A DNA stretch of 64,000 nt from Symsagittifera roscoffensis (GCF_963678635.1 NC_087067.1:23383547-23447546), one strand, 5' to 3'; positions 1 through 12,539 are shown, numbered from the stretch's first letter. Translations and numbers: made by a program. The notes: generated from the sequence alone by a model not told the origin.

Positions 1-1944
1 GAACATGTTTAAAAGAAATCAAATTCAAGTTTTTTTTTACGTGTGAGTTAGTGTTTCGTGAAGCATTTTACACCATGTGTTTCAAAATTTTAGGGCATAG
101 CCGTTCGGCTTAAGGTTTAGTAGCTAACCCGGCGGTGGTCGTCGCTACGTTCCGTGGGAACGCCTTCTTTCAGTAAAATCAAGTGAAAAATCTTGGTTCC
201 TTAACAAATGAACGGAAAACCGCAACTTTTTTGTTGCAAAACAATACATATTTTAACAAAGCTATAAATTTTTACATATATTACATAAAATGAGATATGA
301 ATTATCTGATACTTAATTGGGATGAATGCAGAATTTGAAAATTCATAGCCCAATCCCGGAGAGTAGACGCTTAAAATTGTGTGTTTTTCTGCGAAAAATC
401 TGATTTTTGTATTAATTATAAAATATACAATTTTGGAAAAAAGTCTTCGTCTCGAAGTTCAAATAGACTACCCTCAATCTTCGTTCCCTGATATCCTGAG
501 CAGAGCTAAAGTCTTGTTCAGACTTTGAAAAGAACATAAGTTTTAGTTTTTCTTAAGTTTTTTTGCCAAAAGTTATCAGTTATACACAAAGAACATGTAT
601 AAAAACAAAAATTAAAAAAAACTATAGCCTTAAAAACTCTCTGTTACTTCGCTTAAGAACTGGCTAGCCCCATCAGACACTAAGTAAAGCGAGAGAGAGA
701 AAGAATAAAGAGTGTTTCTAAAATGTCAAAAAGTATGGTTGGACTACCGACATGAAAATCTTAAACCTTTCCATAATTATCTTTCTTGGAAAAGAAAGCA
801 TTAACCTCGGAAAAATAATCCGAATGGGGCTCACCAATGAGCAAGTGCCTTTATCTGCCTCTCTCTCTCGTTTTTTCTCAAATAATTTTTAAAACAAAAA
901 CTCGTCTCGATTATATAATGATTTATTTAATTTTTTCTTTCAACATTTTTTCTAACTCTTTGCTGAAAGCATTACAGCGCAAATTTAAATTGATCTGCTA
1001 AAAAAGCTGAAATCTCACAAAAAATTTTTAAAAAATAGTCATGTTAAAACGAAATTGAAATCAACTGAAAAACGAAAATAAAAATGCGGAAGGACCAAAA
1101 TCTAAACAAAAAAATAGAAAACACTTTTTTGTCCAAGTTATTAAAATTTTCCTAGCTGTAGTCTTTGGAGAATAGCAAACTGCATTTGGAGGGGTTCCTG
1201 AAATGATATCTGATGTCACTACATCGATTGAAATCCGAGCAACCAAACAAGAAGTTGGTTGTTCTGGAGCTGGTTTTGAAACTGTCTCCCCCAACAAAAG
1301 ACTCAGGAGACAATAGTAGATGTGTGAGCTGATCAGGGCGAGAGGAGGTGGAAGACCACCATGTATTAAGATAGCGAATAAAGCTTCCGGTCTTCCAGCT
1401 ATATATTAACATTGGGTATGGAGTCTTAAATGTATTAGGATAGGGAATACCAATTGTAAGGTTTCAGTGTGATGGTAAGATAATGGTAAGAAAAACGATT
1501 TTTTTTTGGATTTTGTGTGTTAATTTTGTTGCAAAACTTTTGGCGCGCGTTATCTAAGTGTTAAATATTACTGGTTAATTACGTTTCCTGTGTAAAATTT
1601 AGGTTACTTGTTTAGTTTTTTGGTACATGGTAAGTCAATGATAAAAGTTTTTGGGTAAAAACTTGGAAATTTTGTCACAAAAATTTTGCAAAAAAATTTC
1701 AAAACAAGATAAAATTTGTTATATTTCGATCTAATATCAATTTATTAGATACTCTTAGTTTTATCTACCTCAATCTATTCTGAAACTTACTGAAAATTCG
1801 AAAAAAACCGAAATTTTAAGAAAAAAAAATAAATTACAAAAAAAGTATATAAATCACAGCATTGTATAATAAGTTTAATGCAAAATTTTAAATTTAAATA
1901 TTATCAAAATAATATATTAAAAAATTTTCAATTCAGAACTGTCC
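1..1944. other. AT-rich non-coding left flank
   Basis: No recognisable gene. Bases 99-170 are a GC-richer patch with two short hairpins (AGCCG-TT-CGGCT and CGTTCC-GTG-GGAACG). Bases 690-870 contain short GA-rich and CT-rich runs. On the minus strand 1152-1412 and 1061-1297 are overlapping open frames of 86 and 78 codons with somewhat higher GC than the surroundings. Neither resembles a family I know and neither has convincing splice sites, so I do not call a gene. Confidence 0.5.
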
Positions 1945-4900
1945 TTATAAATTCAATGGTTTTGTATGTATTTCATCATCTTGAACTTGTCTTTTTGGAT
2001 AAAAATAACTAATTCCTTTCTTTGTTTGCTCTTATGTGGCCACCATGTGATTTATAGTTCTGAATCCTCTATTTGTAGATGTTAGGTTGATTGCCTCATC
2101 GAGCATTCTCCTGTATTTTGACATGGGTTCATCTCCAGAATCTTCTAGAACTCTAACTTGTTGTCATAGCAGCAATAAGTGTTGCTACCTAAACAGCATT
2201 TTTGTACATCTAAATTCCTCTTTGAAAAGTACCGGCTTCCGCTTTTCTTGCTTTTAATGGATGCTGCAACTTGTTCGAGGGAAGAAATTAGATTTTGCAC
2301 ATGCTTTGAAGGAGTCTCTGCAGTCATGCTCCCTCAATTTTTTTCCCAAATGTCTCTTTTTTCTGCTTCGATACAGTCATAAAATAATTCTTCAGTAAGT
2401 GCTAAGTAAAGTGAGTCTGTGTCCATCTCTAACTCTTTAAATTTATTTACATCACAGAACTTGTCAGAGAAGTTATAGTAGAGTTCCAACATTCTCAATA
2501 TTGCATACTGAAATATGAATCAGCCAACAATGATGGGTTGTCTTTGTTCAATAGTGGATTTCAGCAATTCGACCTCATATAAGTCTTTTTCAACTGTATT
2601 CGGTCTTTTAAACAGTGGTTCACTGATTGCCTTATGAGTTTTTTCATCGTCCAGATTGTCTGTGATTGTATGCCTGGATCTATCCATGATCTGATATCCA
2701 TAAGAGGAATTACCCAAAAATTTCATTGTTTCTGCTACAACTCCTGATTGAGGGTTTTCATCTCCTTCTCTTCTCGCATCAACCACTGATTGAACGAGTT
2801 TATTGCAACATTTTCGTGGAGTGTTTTGAACAAAACGGTAAATTTTGGTGCATTGCAAGCTAAGTTCCAAATAAAACTTGAACAAGGGAGTTATGACAGT
2901 TCCATTTTCTACCTTGAAACTAGACATCAGCATTCTCTGAGGATGTTTTAACATTTCGTTTTCGATACATAGTTTTTCATGTAGTCTCCAATATCATTTC
3001 TTCTAAATTCAGTTTTTTTGAAAATTGGAGGAAAGTTAGCAGATTTTGATTTTAGTGGAAAATTTGATCTGGAACAACTAAATCGCACTGAACATAGCCA
3101 AAAAGAGATCCATCTTTTATTTTTGCCAGAAGGGAGTCTGTAGAAAATGTTTTTTTTGTTGGGAAAGTGAGTTCTGACGTAACTTTTGATCTTGTCATTA
3201 GTTTTAAAACTTTCCCACCACTCACACCCCCACATTTCTTCAACTTTGTATCCTTTCTCTTTAAAGTTTTCTCGGCACATATTTTCCATCATTCTCTTCT
3301 TATTACCTCGTTCAATATCCTGATCTATTAACGAGGGACGAGCTTCTTGACAAGAACAGAAGTGGTAGTAACATCCCATTGCTTCGAACACTGTCTTACA
3401 GTGATCAAATTAACCGTCCAGATTGAAACAATCAATTTTCTTTTGTTTTCCAGATGTGAAAAAGCTCTCAATTTTGCATTCTTGTCGTGTTTCTTGATAG
3501 AAAGACATCACCATATTCTCAAAGTTGCGAGATCGGTTATGTCTAGCTTTAAACTTCTGCATATCGGTGTCAAACTCCCATCTCGTATACAGTCCTGTTG
3601 GCGTATCTTGACACGTTGAGAAAGGAGAAAGCTGGCTTGCATCAATTCCAACGATTGATTTACAAAAATTTGATGAATTACTTATGAATGTTTCATGAAC
3701 TACAGCTTTTCGAATGAAAAAAATGGAAGGACCACCAGTCATGTCTTCTCCAATTTTTTCACACAAATCTTCATCACTTTCGCAAAATGGATGAAACTTG
3801 TAATTTGTAGATTTGTGTAGACATATGTTTGCTAGATTTGGAAGTCTGCATCCAAGCTTCAACATATCTATCCCCTTGTTATGATAAAAATGAATCATTT
3901 TCTACATTGCCTCCAGTGTTGGAACTACATCCTTGTGGTTGTACCAGTTCAAAAAATTTTTTTCCAAATCTCTTGAAAATAATTGTAATTATCAAATCCA
4001 GAAGAAGGAACTGTCTTGATTTGAACCTTCTTAAGTGCTTCTTGTTCATCAATCCTACTCTTTCTCAACTTCTCATAATCAATGAAATCTTTGTCTGTAT
4101 TGTTGTTTCTAATTTGTTTCTAAGAAAGGCTTGATACGGCGGCAATTCGGGAAAATCAAGTGTGTCTGGGTTATCAAACCACTCATAGGGGAAGAATCTT
4201 TTCGTTTCGCTAGCTTTATAGGCTCTGAGAAAGAATCCAGATTAGTTGCCCCACTCAAAAATCTCATTATGTCGAGAAATTGTTCATCTTAAAGCTTGAA
4301 AGATATAAATTCAATTGCTTTTTTGATGACGGAAGTTTCTTGTTCTTCATCGCGAATCAAATAAGGGATTAAGTAAGACTTGGTCAAATTCAAATCATAT
4401 CTACCGCTGTTAAATCCAATAGCAGGTAAAGTATTTACATATCTCTCCAGATGTTGTTTCAAATCAATGAGTTGATTTTTCTGAATTCGCAGGATTCGTG
4501 TCGACATATTTGCTTGTTCCGAATCTTCAATGCAATCATCGTCGTACTCTAATTTATTGCTTGAATAGTTTTTACCTCGCTCGTTTAGCTGATCAAAGCC
4601 CTTTTTCATTTTTTCATTGAGAGCTACTTGAATATTTTGGAATTTTGTTCCCATCTCCGGCTAACTTTTCTCAGCCAACTGCTCGAGTTTGCTTACAAAA
4701 TCAATAATCAATTTCTGTGGATCCTTGTTGTACTAAAAAATGGGTTCATCAACCGGATTTGACGATATAAAGACTGAAATTGGAACATGTTTTCCGATCC
4801 AGGTAGTAGTTTGCGTCTCGTTTAGTTCTTCTGTAGGAACACAAATCGACTCAAAATCGGAAAATGCTAGATTATTAAAAAGTTTGTTTTCTTCAGAAAC

Positions 4901-6148
4901 TGGAAGTTTGGTTCCTTCCAGCTTTTCAAACAAGGTTTTGCGAAGCTCATTGACGTTCTTTGGATAATTGTGTCGCACTCGATCTTTACAAAACTTAAGA
5001 TGTATGTTGAAAATGTTTGATCTGTTGAAGAAACAGTCACAGCTGGGACATCGAAAACACTCAAAGAGAGAATGAATATCATTTGTATGAATGATATAAT
5101 TGTTAAATCTCAGTAATTTGACTGCTTTTTCAAACTTTCCAGTACTTCGCTTGGCTAATTCTCCAACATATTCTCCTTCTTGAATGTCAAAATCAAATAT
5201 AAAGATGTTTCTTTGCACAAATTCCTCGACAACAGGTAAGAAAAATTTTAGGATCATAACCAGATTTTGTTATAAATTCTGCAAATTATCTGGAAGTGTG
5301 AGAGTCGAGATCATTGTATCCGTTCATGTACATAACTAATGTGCGGAAATGACACCAATGATCATTGTATGGTTCCTTGTCTTTGTTAGATAAAAGACAG
5401 TTAACAGAATGGTATTTCAGTAAAGGTTCGGGTAAAACAGAGTCCGGACAACCCGTTGGGATGTTTTTGAGCATCGCAGCAAAAATATCAAACGTTTCTT
5501 CTTTTCCTTGAATTGTTATCAAATTCGCTTTCGTACACAGTAAGTAGGATCTTTCAATTAAAGTGTTGTTTTCATGAGACGATTCATGGGACGAATTCCG
5601 AAGGACGAATCCCAGAGCAATGTTGATTTTAGCGGCAGAATCGAGCTTGTTGAAGACTTATTCAAGTTTCTCATTGATTATTTTAGTATCTAACTTGAAC
5701 ATTTGGAAGTAAAATACCTTACGCCTCCCATTTTTCATCTCCGAAACAAGCAGAAAATTAGACAAGCACTAATTTGCTCCTTTAGTTTTTCACCATCTTT
5801 CCCTTCTTCCTCCACAATCTTGTTCAAATCCGCTACAGTATCACGGGGTTTCTGTTGTTTTGCTCCATTATCCTTTCTCCGATGTTGTTGGAGAGAGTAG
5901 TAACTTGAGAACTCTTGTTCACAAAAAGTACCAACCGTCGACTGCTTCAAAGTTGAAGGTGCATGCTTCTTGGCCATTTGATAGTTCATTTCCCATCAAA
6001 TGGCCAAGAAGGTAGAATACTTACAATCAGTACAAGAAATAACTCCTCTAACACATATTTTTTGATGTCGAGCTGCGTTTTGGCGATTGTACATAATTCC
6101 ACATTCTCCACACTTCAATTTCTCCTTTCGGCTAAGGGCTGGCCTTAT
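1945..6148 (-). pseudogene. Protein-primed family-B DNA polymerase, copy 1 (decayed)
   Basis: This is the broken coding region of a large type-B DNA polymerase (organellar/viral, protein-primed class) that would copy the mobile element carrying it. From the N-terminus, a zinc finger (CGECGIMYNRQN then CVRG and CTDC) lies at 6005-6125 and a second finger-like block at 5735-5989. Exonuclease motif I (DFESICV) is in the frame at 4733-5257, and exonuclease motif II (FNSGRYDLNL) in 4289-4654. Polymerase motif A (GIDASQLSP) is in 3410-3898, motif B (LGNSSYGYQIMDR) in 2520-2954 and motif C (MDTDSLY) at about 2407-2426. The C-terminus ends at a stop at 1945. Several frameshifts and stops separate these blocks. 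Motif A has Ser where the family has Tyr. The first exon seems to begin after an acceptor at 6149-6150, and no start codon was found upstream. The order and spacing of motifs make the family assignment strong. Polinton or adintovirus-like origin is only a possibility because no partner genes of those elements are visible. Confidence 0.88.
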
Positions 6149-6684
6149 CTAAAAAAACTTGGGACTTTAGAATTGTTCCAAAAAATAAAAAATTAAAGTA
6201 CCAATTGAATGAAAATAGTTACTTTTTTGTTTTTGCGAAGTAAAGAAATGTAAGATTTGAAGTAAAATTCGTTTAACTGTTTCTGATTGGCAAACAAAAT
6301 GAATGATTTGAACAAATAAAATAAGCGTATTTATACTAACAATGATGTCATCGCCTACGCAATTATATTTTTATGGCAATGACGTCTTTCTATGAACAGA
6401 CGTGACGTCACCGCCTACGCAATTTTCCTGTTATGGTAATGACTTCATTCTATAAACAGAATTGACTTCACCACCCACGCAATTTTCCTTTTATGGTAAC
6501 GACGTCATCGCCTAGGCAATTTTCCAAGTACGGAGAAATAACTAGAATTTTCCAGAAAAGATTTCAATCAATCAGAACTCTGCAGTTTCTAGACATAACT
6601 TTGAAACAAAAATAATCGTTTTTTTCTCGTAATTTCCTTATAGTTGAAACAGATCAATTTTTTGGACGATTATTTTGTCCAAAA
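6149..6684. promoter_or_regulatory. Divergent region between polymerase copy 1 and the plus-strand ORF
   Basis: This short region separates the leftward polymerase from the rightward open frame at 6685-7104, so it should hold both promoters if the unit was ever transcribed. Its main content is the 60-bp tandem repeat at 6340-6525. The right end has a small hairpin (TTTGGAC then GTCCAAA) at about 6660-6682. No clear TATA box is visible. The promoter role is inferred from gene orientation. Confidence 0.4.
6340..6525. repeat. 60-bp tandem repeat with CRE-like TGACGTCA palindromes
   Basis: The unit runs exactly 60 bases, with full copies at 6361-6420 and 6421-6480 and partial copies on both sides. 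Each unit ends in a CGCCTACGC-like sequence and carries two TGACGTCA-type sites, some with one change (GACTTCA). TGACGTCA is the consensus for CREB/ATF dimers. The second element copy has no matching array in its corresponding region (about 12110-12540). Confidence 0.85.
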
Positions 6685-7104
6685 TAGAGTTCTCCGACTA
6701 AGCAAAGGTCTATTAAGGAAGGTTTCTCAATCAAAGCTACTTTTGATTTGAGTTTTGAGTATCAAAGATATAAACTTACTGCTGAGTTACACTTAAGTAG
6801 AGAAGAAAATTTGAAGTTAATCAAAAAGTCGTATGATAATATTTCAATGTCTCTTTTTATTCCTCACCCAATTCCAAAAATTGTCAAAATTCCCCAGCAA
6901 AATTGTTTAATCCTCCACTTCTTTAAAGATTTTCAAAGTTCAAAATCTTGCATGATAAGTTTTGGAATAAGATTTCCAGAGATTCGCTTCGAAAAATTCA
7001 TCAATTTCGAGCTATCTTCTCAAATCTACATCAAATTCAAAGAACTTGACTATCTACTCAAAAACCAACAGTTTTTCATTGATTGTATACAGAAAAACCA
7101 ATAG
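6685..7104 (+). CDS. Unknown small protein of the polymerase element (copy 1)
   Basis: This frame of about 139 codons is open from just after a TAG at about 6683 to the stop at 7104. The first ATG in frame is at 6847, so either the start lies in another exon or the real protein is short. The product is rich in Lys, Phe and Ile, with no recognised domain, signal peptide or membrane segment. A decayed homologue lies at the same position in the second copy (about 12540-12975), which supports this being a real gene of the element. It is transcribed away from the polymerase. I do not recognise it and assign no function. Confidence 0.45.
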
Positions 7105-7580
7105 ACTTCATGGGAAATCTTCTTATTTTTACGCCGAACAACTTTTGGTCATTTATTTTAGCAATTGCTTTTGTGTATATATTTTTTTTGATTTGGAAGA
7201 TTTAAGTCCTTAAAAAGTAAACTTTTGTCTGATTGGATACGACAACTAAAACAAAATTGAACATTTTTGTTCATGGAAACGACAATGCGTAAAAGTATCA
7301 AAAATGGAGCTTTGTTTCCGATCGGACATAACTTTGCTATAAGAATTCCGTAAAAGAAAATTGAAACCTGATTGGACACGACTACCTCCTTTCTTAGCTC
7401 TAAATATTTTAATTTCAACTTAACCATCGTCAACTACTTCTCTCGCAATTGTAAATTTAGTTTTTGTTCTGAATCTTTTACTTATTCCCTCGCAACTTAT
7501 TGTTTAAAATGATCTTCTCAAAGCAAAACAACAACCTTATGTTCTCGGTAGAATTTTTGGCTGATTGAATACAAATTCAA
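7105..7580. other. Spacer with repeated CTGATTGGA-type sequences
   Basis: No gene is visible. Short related strings (CTGATTGGATACGAC, CCGATCGGACATAAC, CTGATTGGACACGAC) recur at about 7228, 7318 and 7366, and a degenerate form is found in the second copy near 13240-13310. From about 7429 the sequence is homologous to 7850-7990 and 13425-13570, the start of the small duplicated gene that follows. Confidence 0.5.
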
Positions 7581-7862
7581 ATGCGAGAAACAGTTTGTGG
7601 TGTTTTTCTGGCCGGAATGGACATCCCAATCCAAGTCTGGCACATGGTGGAGGTGATGCGCAGGGATTTCAACGAATATCGTATAACGCAAGTACCCATG
7701 ACAGAGAACCAACTTGGAGAAATGCAAATGAAGGAGGAAGTGGCTGGGCATGTGGGAAAGAACTACCCCGAAACTCCTGACTCTAGATATGTGGCTCAAC
7801 CATTCGACAATTTCCTCTTTCCTTGTGAAGAGAGATCCTCCTACCTTCTATCTCAATTCTAA
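7581..7862 (+). CDS. Unknown small protein of the polymerase element, paralogue 1
   Basis: A 93-codon frame starts at ATG 7581, with a stop (TGA) just upstream in frame. It has related copies at 7986-8335 and about 13566-13920. The shared core includes VPMTENQLGEMQM, HVGKNYPETPDSRY and VAQPFDNFLFP. The last residues (YLLSQF) come from the junction with the next tandem copy, so this copy has lost the C-terminal part seen in the others. No domain is recognised. Conservation of the protein frame across three copies suggests past coding function. It probably belongs to the same element as the polymerase. Confidence 0.5.
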   Translation: MRETVCGVFLAGMDIPIQVWHMVEVMRRDFNEYRITQVPMTENQLGEMQMKEEVAGHVGKNYPETPDSRYVAQPFDNFLFPCEERSSYLLSQF

Positions 7863-7985
7863 ATCAGTAAACATTCTTCTTTTCCATTTTTTCAACTTAT
7901 TGCTTAAAAAAATTTTCTCAGTGCAACAAAGCAACCTTAAGTACTCGGTAGAATTTTTGACTGATTTAGTCTAAATCCAAGTCTA

Positions 7986-8335
7986 TGGAAAATTTTTGGA
8001 ACAAATGGACATCTCAATCCAAGTCAGGTTTAAGTGATGCAAAAGATTTTCAACGAACATCAAATGATGCAAGTTCCCATCACAGAGAACCAACTTGGAT
8101 CAATTCAAATGATGAAGGAAGTGTCTGAGCATGTTGGAATGAACTATCGCAAGATTCCTGGCTCAAGATATTTGGCTCAACCAGCTAACGCCTTTTCTTT
8201 CCTTTGGAGGAAGAGATGAGACCAGCCGGAACTACATCGCAATAGACGAAGATGAGGGATTCACTAAAACGTTGCCCCAAATCACCCCACCGCAACAACC
8301 ACCAGCGATGGACCTCGACCAGCTTTGCGTTCTAT
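7986..8335 (+). pseudogene. Unknown small protein, paralogue 2 (frameshifted)
   Basis: This is homologous to 7581-7862, with a stop and frameshifts. The core VPITENQLGSIQM, HVGMNYRKIPGSRY and AQPANAF is in the frame 8034-8219. A second frame at about 8217-8335 adds an acidic, proline-rich end (NYIAIDEDEGFTKTL then TPPQQPPAMDLDQL) before the stop. That tail is also present in the 13.6-kb copy, so it is part of the family's full-length protein. Function unknown. Confidence 0.55.
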
Positions 8336-8690
8336 AGAGAACCTCCAGATTTCTTGACCGCTCTTTGGTCAATGTTTTTTTTTGTAAAAAATAGCAGTTT
8401 GATATTTACTTCAATCTTTGTGATTAATTAGTTTCTTTAAAATTAATTTAACTATGAGAACAAATGAGAAGTTCAGAGTAAATTATTCCAATTGATTGAA
8501 AAAACAATTAGAAAACAAATTAAATGACCGCTAAAATCATAGACTTTTCAAAATGAAGAGAGAACTCCTCGAGAGTAAAAGAATTAGAGAATTTAGAAAA
8601 GAAGTAGCTATGTCTAACCATTTTTGAGAAAAAAGTACGGGTTTTCATATGATTTAAATGCAAAATACTTGAAAGTCAAAACAGTGTTCA
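8336..8690. other. Right end of element copy 1 and junction with copy 2
   Basis: Bases 8340-8640 match 13885-14160 closely (shared TTAACTATGAGAACA, AATGACCGCTAAA and others). Near 8650-8690 the sequence passes into the middle of a second polymerase gene, marking the join between the two tandem units. Confidence 0.6.
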
Positions 8691-11600
8691 AGCGTTTGAA
8701 GAGTGGTTCATTAATTGCTCTGTGAGTTTTCTCGTCATTTGAATACTTTGTGATTGTATGAATCAATCTATTCATTATCTGGTACCCGTAGGATTAATTA
8801 CCTAAAAATTTCATAGTTTGTGCAAGACCTCTGGATCAATGGTTCCCATTTCTTTTTCTTCTAGCATTAACAAAAGACTGGAGAAACTTGTTAAATCGTT
8901 TTCGACGAGAATACGGTACAAAGCGGTATTTTTATAATCTGTAAGCCAAGTTCCAAGAGAAAAGATATGATAGCAGGTTTGGCTTCCAGTTCATCTGAAA
9001 CAGCTAAGTCACCCTGAATGTAGGAATAAAGGGATCCGTCTTTTAATGTTTCCAATAATGATTCAGTAGAAAGCGGTCTTTTGCAGGGAAAATTGGTTCG
9101 AATTTGTTTCTTAATTTTTTCGTTCGTTTTGAAGTTTTGCCAATCTTCACATTCCCACATCTCTTCGACTTTGTTTCCTTTTTCACGAATATATTTCTGT
9201 CATAAATCATCCATCACTCGCAATATCTTGTATTCTCTCTCAATAACTTCATCGGCTCGTTGAGCGACGAGCCTCCTGTTAGGCACGGAAGTAGTTATAT
9301 CATCCCATAGCTTCAAACACTGTTTTGCAGTGATCGCAATATTCATCTACAATGAAACAGTCTGTTTTCTTTTGTCTTCCTGATGTGTGGAAGTTCTCAG
9401 TTATGCAATCTGGTCTTGTTTCTTGGTAAACAGACCTGATCACGTTCTCAAAATTATAAATAGGTTGTGTATAGCCTTAGTTTTTTGCATATCGGATCCA
9501 AAATCCCATCTTGTGTGCAATCCTGTTGACATATTTTGACACATTGAATAGGGGAAAAGCTGGCTCGCCCCAATTCCAACGAACGATTTGCAAATCTTTG
9601 ATGAATTCATGATAAAGGTGTTGTTCACAACAATTTTTTGCGTGAACACATTTGGTAGTCCACCCGTCATGTCCTCTCTTTTTTTCTTCCAGAAATCCTT
9701 ATCAGTTCCTGCAAAATGGATAGAATTTTTAAATGTGGACTTGTGCTGAAAAATATTTGCCAGATTTGTAACAGTACATCCAAGTTTTTAAAATCAATTT
9801 CTTTGTGATTATGAAATGCAACCATTGCTTTGGTTCAAGGATTGGAACAACAACTTCTTTGTTGTTGTATTTTTGCAAAAAAAAACTTCAAAAGTACTCA
9901 TTTCATTTTTCTGCCAATTCTCTTGTAATCATTTGTAATTATCCGATTCAGATGCTGATACTGTGTTGACTTGAAGCTTCTTCAGTGCTTGTTGCTCATC
10001 AAGTCCACTTGATTTTAAGTTCTGGTGATCCATAAAGTCTTTATCAAGAGTGTTATAGTTTCTCAGTTAACTGAAAAAGGCTTCGTTTGGAAACAGTTCT
10101 TCATTCTTGAGCTTGTCAAATCATATAGGCGAAAAAAACTTTTGTCTCTTCTACTTTATAGTGTTCAAGAAAGGAGTCTAAAGGTAATGCTGCACGCAAA
10201 AATTTTTCAAGATATCGAGAAACTGTATGTCTCCAAACTTGAAGTATATGAAATAGTTGGTGTTTTTTGATAACCATTGTTTAGCTTCTTTATCATTGAC
10301 TAAATAGGGAACCAGATAGCTCTTGACCAAGTTTAGATCATATCTTCCCCTGTTGAATCCAAATCCAGGTCTTCAGTTTTTGTTTCAAACCAGTCAGCTG
10401 TTTTTTCAGCTTTCTCAAAAACTGGGTTGATATATCATTTTCCTCTCGGTCCCCTATACATTCGTCTTCATATTCATAGTTTTTGATTGAATGATTCCGA
10501 CATTTTTCCTTCAACTAGTGGAACAATTTCGACATCCGCTCACTTACTATTCTTTTAACATCTTGAAAAATAGTTCTCATTTGGAGCTTTTTTCTCAGCC
10601 AAAAGTTCGAGATTAATAACAAAATCGATAAGAAGTTTTTGCGGAAATTGCATCATCTATCAGGCTTGGCGATACTGATACAGAAACTGTTTTCCAATTC
10701 AAGTTGAAACACATATCGACTCAAAATCAAAAATGGCTAGTTTGTTGAAAAGTTTGTTATCTTTGAAAACTGAGATAAAGGAGTCTTCCAAATTCTCAAA
10801 TAGCGTTTTTTGAAGTGTATGTTTACTCTTTGGGTAAGTTTGCCGCTCTCGATCTTTACAACTAAAAGATGCCTGTTGAAAATGTTCGACCTGTTGAAAA
10901 AACCATCATGAACCAGCCAAGGCCTTGAAAACACTTGAACAAACTATCTGCATCATTTGTATGAATGATTTGATTGTTGAATTGCAATAGTTCCATTGTT
11001 TTGTCAAACCTCCCAATAGTTTGACGAGTAAAACCTCCCGAGTTATCTCCCTCTTGTGTATCAAAATCGTAATTAAAATTGTTGCATTCGGTCATTTCTT
11101 CAACAACAGGTAAATCCCCAAAGCAAACTCACAACGAAAATTTTTAGGATCATGTCCAGACTCCGATAAAACCTCGTTGAAGTATCTAGAAGTAGAAGAA
11201 TCAAGATCCTTATGACCATTGAAGTACTTTAATAATGCTCGGAAGAGACACAGATGATGTTTGTAAAGTTGCTTGTTTTTGTTTGACTAAAGATAATTTA
11301 CAGAAGGATTGCTCAGTAAAGATTCTGGTAGGACAGAGTTTGGACATCCCATATGAAAATTTTTGAGCAACGCAGCAAAAATTTTCATGGTTACTAATCA
11401 ACTTGAACCTCCATTTTTTGTTCTGGCGTTCTTGGGTGCTTTGCCTCACGATACGAAACTTTTCAACTTTACCCTGGATTGTAATCAAGACTTCTTTGGT
11501 ACACTGCAAAAGCAGTTTTTGAGTTGAAGTGTTATCTTTGTGAGCGTAGTAATACCGATATTCTCCCGTTTCTACAATACGAAGAACGGATCCAAGATCA

Positions 11601-12101
11601 ACATTGATTTTCGAGGCAGAATCCAGCTGATTGAATGTTTCATACACCTTTTTGTTGATTATTTTGGTATTTAAATTAGTTATTTGTAAGTAAATCTTTT
11701 ATGTCTTCCGTTTTAAATGTCTGTTTCCATCTGAAAGTTTTTACAAACACTTAGCTCATTTTTGAGTTTTTCACCATCTTCCCTTTCTACTCACACAATC
11801 TTGTTCAAGTCCACTACTGTGTCGCTTTCTTCCGTTGTTTCGCTCCATGTTCTTTTCTCCCATGCTGTTAGAGAGAGTAGTAACGCGGAAACTCTGTATC
11901 ACACGACGAACACACCGTTGACTTCTTCGAACTTGAATGTGAATGCTTAATTTCTTGTTGATTTTTAGTGAAATACTTACAATAAGGACGATAATTTACT
12001 CCCTTAGAACAAGTTTTCCCGCATCGACCTGCATGAGATCTCGTATACTCTTTGCTACAGTCCCCACACTTCACTTTCTCGTTTTCAATCAGCAATGGTA
12101 T
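8690..12101 (-). pseudogene. Protein-primed family-B DNA polymerase, copy 2 (truncated, decayed)
   Basis: This is a second, more damaged copy of the polymerase. The N-terminal zinc finger (KCGDCSKEYTRSHAGRC, then VCSSCDTEF) is in 11868-12095, after an acceptor at 12102-12103. Middle blocks lie in 11210-11647 and 10862-11095. The motif A region in 9440-9670 reads GIGASQLFP, so the catalytic aspartate is replaced by glycine. A block with WECEDWQNFKTNEKIK is in 8891-9160, and remnants of motif B lie at about 8770-8810. Nothing C-terminal of motif B is present, and motif C is lost at the junction near 8690. Stops and frameshifts are frequent. It cannot encode an active enzyme. Confidence 0.85.
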
Positions 12102-12539
12102 CTAAAAAGTGGGAAATTTATGAGATATCAAAATTTAGGAAATTAGTACTTTGTACATAATAAAGTGAACGATTTGAATTATCTCAGAAGTTTTACTTGG
12201 AAATTTATCGTATTCTAAATTTTTGAGAAATAAAGTTTTTTTTACAAGTATAATATAATGTAAAGAACGATTGTTTTTGGCGTAAAAAAATTCTGAAAAA
12301 ACTTTATCATTTTTGCTGTCGCTTAAAGGAAATCATCTAATTTCGAAATCATCTAATCAGAAGTGAGCATTACTGATTTTTTTTTTTAAATTTGGTTTTT
12401 AGCCTTATTTGGAAATTGTCTATTAAAAACACTTGAGTTTCCTGGAGTGACTTTACAAGAAAAAAGAAAAAATTATTGAAATAAACGTTGACTTTTCTTT
12501 TTACATATTATTTTGGACGTTTATATAGTACAAAATAGA

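Noticed and set aside
99-170. Helitron 3' end (hairpin AGCCGTTCGGCT followed by CTAA)
   Set aside because: The next base is C, not T, and no matching start or second copy was seen.
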